Positions 60,615 to 64,000 of a DNA stretch of 64,000 nucleotides are shown here, in pieces. The notes below the pieces were generated by a model. It was not told where the DNA came from. It was given only the letters and a program-made list of their open reading frames with translations, and did not search any database. A program made the translations under genes and the position numbers. The DNA comes from Berberis thunbergii. Lineage: Eukaryota; Streptophyta; Magnoliopsida; Ranunculales; Berberidaceae. Numbering within the stretch: the first letter of the stretch is position 1; the number at the start of each line of letters is the position of its first letter. The stretch lies in the NCBI GenBank assembly GCA_003290165.1, contig QNQO01000527.1:1-64000 (forward strand), in the 5' to 3' direction.

Positions 60615-63010
60615 ATGTTTGCTGGTAATATATTAGATGGCGAGGCACTTGTTGCTTGCGAAGCTTACTTTTTGCCCAAGAAGGCTTCACAGGCGACGTT
60701 GGATAGTGTTCGTTCCAACTATTTTCTTACGCCCGACCTCGAGATTGTTCTTACTAGGCAGAACTATAGTCTTTGTCGTCCAAGGACTAGTTATATTGCA
60801 CTCTACCTATGCATGTTCCAGTCTTGCCTTTGATTCCCAGTCCCAGAGATATTTTGGGAATATTTATAATTTTTGGGTATTCCTCCTGCTCAGATGGGTT
60901 CTAATGGTTGGAGGGTTATGGTTTCTATTTATGTGAGAGCCATTCTTACTAGCATTCCCTTGATCGTTTGGGTTCTGCAATTTGTGGTTGATCTGTTGGT
61001 AACCAGGAATATTTGTTTCCTCTGTTTTCCTGTTTGTTTTGGGAAGCTTAATGATGACATCAGGTACAAGTCGAGGTTCTGGTTTTATGCTTCTGCCAAA
61101 TCTGGCCATTTTAACTTGGAAGGTAGTCAGATTGTGCGATCCTTCCAAGTCCCTAATAAACGATGCGACCAACAATTGTCTTTAGAAGAACAAATGATTA
61201 GTGACTGTTTCTTGGGTGTTCATGTGGTTCCTGTGGAGGTGTTCATTTTTTAGGACATTGTGGCGCATAATTTCTTGTACACTATGAATGAGGTGGAACA
61301 TGTTTTGCTTGCTGAATCTCAAGCGGATGACATCACTACTTGTGTTGTTCATGTTGGTGTTTGCGATGCTAGCATTGATGAAAAAGTTAGCTCTGGTAGG
61401 GATGTTACAGATTTTGATGCTCCTGTCAACATTGGTGTTGCTGGCCCGACTACCAGGAAGAGGAAGCTTTTGAGTCCTGCCAGTCCATCAAGGCGATTGG
61501 CGATAAGCTTGGCTGTGTTCCCAAGAGGAAATGGCTTTCATATTCTGCTTGTGGTGCTACTCAAACTGCTCCTCGTCTGAGTCATTCTAACAATGAAGGT
61601 AGGAAAGAGGATGGCCTCTCTCTCTCGAGGAGGTTGAGGAGATAAATTTGGCGATGGAGATGAGTAAGAAGGAAATAATTCATCCGTTGGATGACAATGA
61701 TAAGAAGATCCTTTCGGCTTATGGTGTGCCCGACTTCGTTGAGTGGTCTAATGATGATCCTCGATTTATGGACAAGAAGATGCCGCAACTTGTTAAAGAG
61801 TAGTCCAAGGATCCAAATATGACAACGACCATGGCCGACTCAACCTTCGATGGGAACAAGAAGTTACTGATCAAGGTCAGAGTTTCGAGGTTCCTCCTCC
61901 TCCATCTTACTCCATTCCTTTCGATGACACAGTTGAGCTTCTAGTTTCTTCTCCTGCCCGTCCGACTTCTGCAGATTCCGCTGCTGCTACTTTCCCTTCT
62001 CCTGCCATGATTGTTTCATGGCAAAAAGGCAATAGTCGTTTTCTATTATCACTGCTATTCCGACAGTTCTTCTAGCCGTCGAGATGGGTCTTTTATGCTT
62101 CCTGATCCCTTATTCTTCATCCACGGATTGGTTGGAAGGAGCCAACCCTAAAGACATCCGTATTAAGTCGGATGGGAAATTTTGTTGGTTTACTGAGAAC
62201 GATGTGCAGGATAGTACACGCAAGTTGATCAATGAATGGCAAGGGCGAATTGTTGAAAGGGCTCCGATGCCTGTATGGGAGCCTAGCAGTAATCTGGACT
62301 ATGGCCTCAAGCAAATACTGGATGGGATGAATCACCTCACTTATGCTGGGTGATGGGGTTGGATTATCAGGGTGGTCATAACCAGATGGTTGCTCTTGAG
62401 AGGAAGATGGCAACGCAGTTATTGGTGTTTTCTCATGATCTTTGTCAGTTGGGCGTGTGGAAAGCGCAGTGTGTGGAGATGGAGAAGGCAGTTGAATCTA
62501 TTCGGGCTTCTCTGAGGGGGGTGGAGGCTGCCAAATAGGTCTACAACTGAGCTCGAGTCTTCGATGGTTGAGTTGAAAAAGTTCGTACTCGGTTGAACGA
62601 GGTAGAAAAGGAGTTATCTGTTGAGAAGGTTGGTCACGATGAGGCCATGCATTCTGTTATACAGTGGGTGGAGCAGTTAATAGCAGAGCTTGACGAAGTT
62701 AAGTCAGATATTTCCACATTGTTGACCACCGTTGAAGGACAACTTATTTTGACCAGGAATGAGCTTGTTGCAACCAAAAACAAGTTGAAGATTGTGGAAG
62801 CGGAAGATTGGAGGATGAACGGATCGAGCTTCTCGACTACATTGAGGGGGATGGCGTTGATTTGTCCAAATACCGTGATTTTGTCGATCAAGTTTCCGAG
62901 GATGAAGATGGCGAGGAAGGTATTCTGGATCTCCCAAGTGATTCGGTGGACGAAGAACCATTATTTCCTCTTCCTTCCGATCTGGTTCCATCAACTACTC
63001 TTGCCGTTGA
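60615..63010 (+). pseudogene. Gypsy-type transposon ORF, copy C
   Basis: It starts MFAGNILDGEALVACEA at 60615. It shares with A and B the order PAQMGSNGWRVMV, FWFYASAKSGHFN (about 60890-61110), the linker with TTRKRKLLSPASPS (61450), LDYGLKQILDGMNHLTYAG (about 62295-62351) and a coiled coil (62593-62820) with EVEKELSVEKVGHD. An acidic segment LDYIEGDGVDLSKYRDFVD follows at about 62828. Stops and shifts separate these parts, so it is not translated as one protein. It is the most complete copy at its C-terminal end. Confidence 0.65.
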
Positions 63011-64000
63011 AGAGAAAACTTTGTATCCTCCCCTTTTTCTTTCTTCTTCCTTTTGTTTTCCTTTCTTTCTTCACAGAGAGTGCATTTCCCTTGCAGAGTT
63101 TGATTTCGCCGGATTTTGTTCGAGCTATTCCTTCACGGAATCTCTTCCTTGTTCCTCATTTCTTCCCTTCTTTGTTCCCTCTTCGTTTCTCTTTTGGTTT
63201 TTCGCAAAAAAAAATCAGTTTTCATATTTGGGTTTGACGTGGGGGTTGTTTGCTCGGATTTCGTAGCTCCGATCAGCCGTTGAGGGGCCTTTGTGGCGTC
63301 ATTTGAAGCCCGTAGACCCGACATGCAAGGGTGATTTCGAGGTTGGCCGATTTTTTCAAAAAATTAGGGTGGCTTCGCATTAGGATACAAACAAGCCCGA
63401 AGTGGTACTGGTGCACGTTGTGGGAAGTGTCTGGGTGAGACACATTCGTAGGGTATGCAGATACCTACGATAGGAGACACTTATACAAAAGTTTTGGTTT
63501 CGACTTGATTGCTATACCTAGGAGACTAGGCACGATTTCTATATTGTCGTTGTTTTCATCGCGTGATATTTCCCATGATTGAATCATTTGTAATGATCAA
63601 CATATTTTGTAAACTTGTAGTTATCGTTGAATCTGAAATGCTTGTGTTGGTGCTTGAACTTAGAAATATTATCCTTAGAGACATGGTGTGATTTAGACTT
63701 TAGAACCTGTTACTTATCCATTGTTGTGTGGCATGAATTTCCCTTGTATATTATTCTGTTATTTGTATTTAGTTCACTCGCACCAGCTAGCTTTGTGCTT
63801 TGTTGACCCCGCAAGGGGTGTGCTTCAATTGGAGTGCAGGCAGTGTTGGCGTTCCTGCTGATCATGGCGCTTAGGCCCCATTTTTCATTGTAGGCGCGTT
63901 TTGTGCCGTTTGGTCGTGTCCACCCTGTACGGGTATGTTTTGCTTCCTCTGTGTTATCAGGTGTACTATATTGTTATACTAGATGCTTGTATATTGGTTT
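63011..64000. other. No recognisable gene
   Basis: It begins with a T/C-rich stretch after the transposon ORF, then moderately GC-rich sequence. No domain, RNA gene or repeat boundary is seen. It probably belongs to the same transposon's downstream region. Confidence 0.4.

Overview
This window is repeat-rich, AT-rich nuclear DNA from a flowering plant, most likely a eudicot. The signs are spliced GT-AG genes, a YSK2-type dehydrin with ABRE and DRE promoter sites, a chloroplast atpB insert, CACTA, hAT and Mutator-like DNA transposons, and Ty3/gypsy and LARD-type LTR retrotransposons. The only host genes that look intact are two dehydrin copies. Everything else recognisable is a transposon gene, a transposon remnant or a fragment of a host gene carried by a transposon.

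Layout, left to right. Positions 1-1030 are the end of a CACTA-type element carrying two exons of cytochrome c oxidase subunit 6a. A tandem segmental duplication follows, with left unit about 2768-18204 and right unit about 19344-35118. Each unit holds a gypsy LTR, a dehydrin gene, a foldback element and a gypsy-type transposon ORF, and each has since taken its own insertions. The left unit has a Mutator-like MITE (4437-4625) and a large insertion (about 6330-12385) with CACTA-like repeats. That insertion holds exons of chloroplast atpB, citrate synthase, a GH1 beta-glucosidase, a TGA bZIP factor and an ABC1 kinase. The right unit has a second MITE (22574-22763) and a 6.5 kb LARD-like retroelement (24294-30817). 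Next to that element's 5' LTR sits a whole tRNA-Asp copy, CCA end included. A truncated LTR-gag element (18205-19336) lies between the units.

Positions about 36450-39810 hold exons of CDC48 and of an AVT1-type amino acid transporter, ending in a CACTA terminus. The transporter fragment keeps a textbook U12-type AT-AC intron. Positions 40958-57633 are a three-level nest. A decayed Ty3/gypsy element is split by a 2.3 kb non-autonomous CACTA element (3-bp target duplication CTA). That element is split in turn by a 9.1 kb CACTA element (3-bp duplication CCA). The 9.1 kb element has apparently intact TNP2-type and Transposase_24-type genes and itself carries the last two exons of a MutS (MSH5-like) gene. 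Its subterminal repeats match those at 39508-39810, so it, or a sister copy, is a plausible source of transposase for that gene-carrying element.

The right end (58790-63240) is a third copy of the gypsy-type transposon ORF region, interrupted by a 955-bp hAT element with a perfect 8-bp target duplication. The unifying theme is repeated capture of host exons, introns included, by one CACTA superfamily, next to the likely autonomous element. All homology calls rest on reading translations and motifs by eye. No database search was run.
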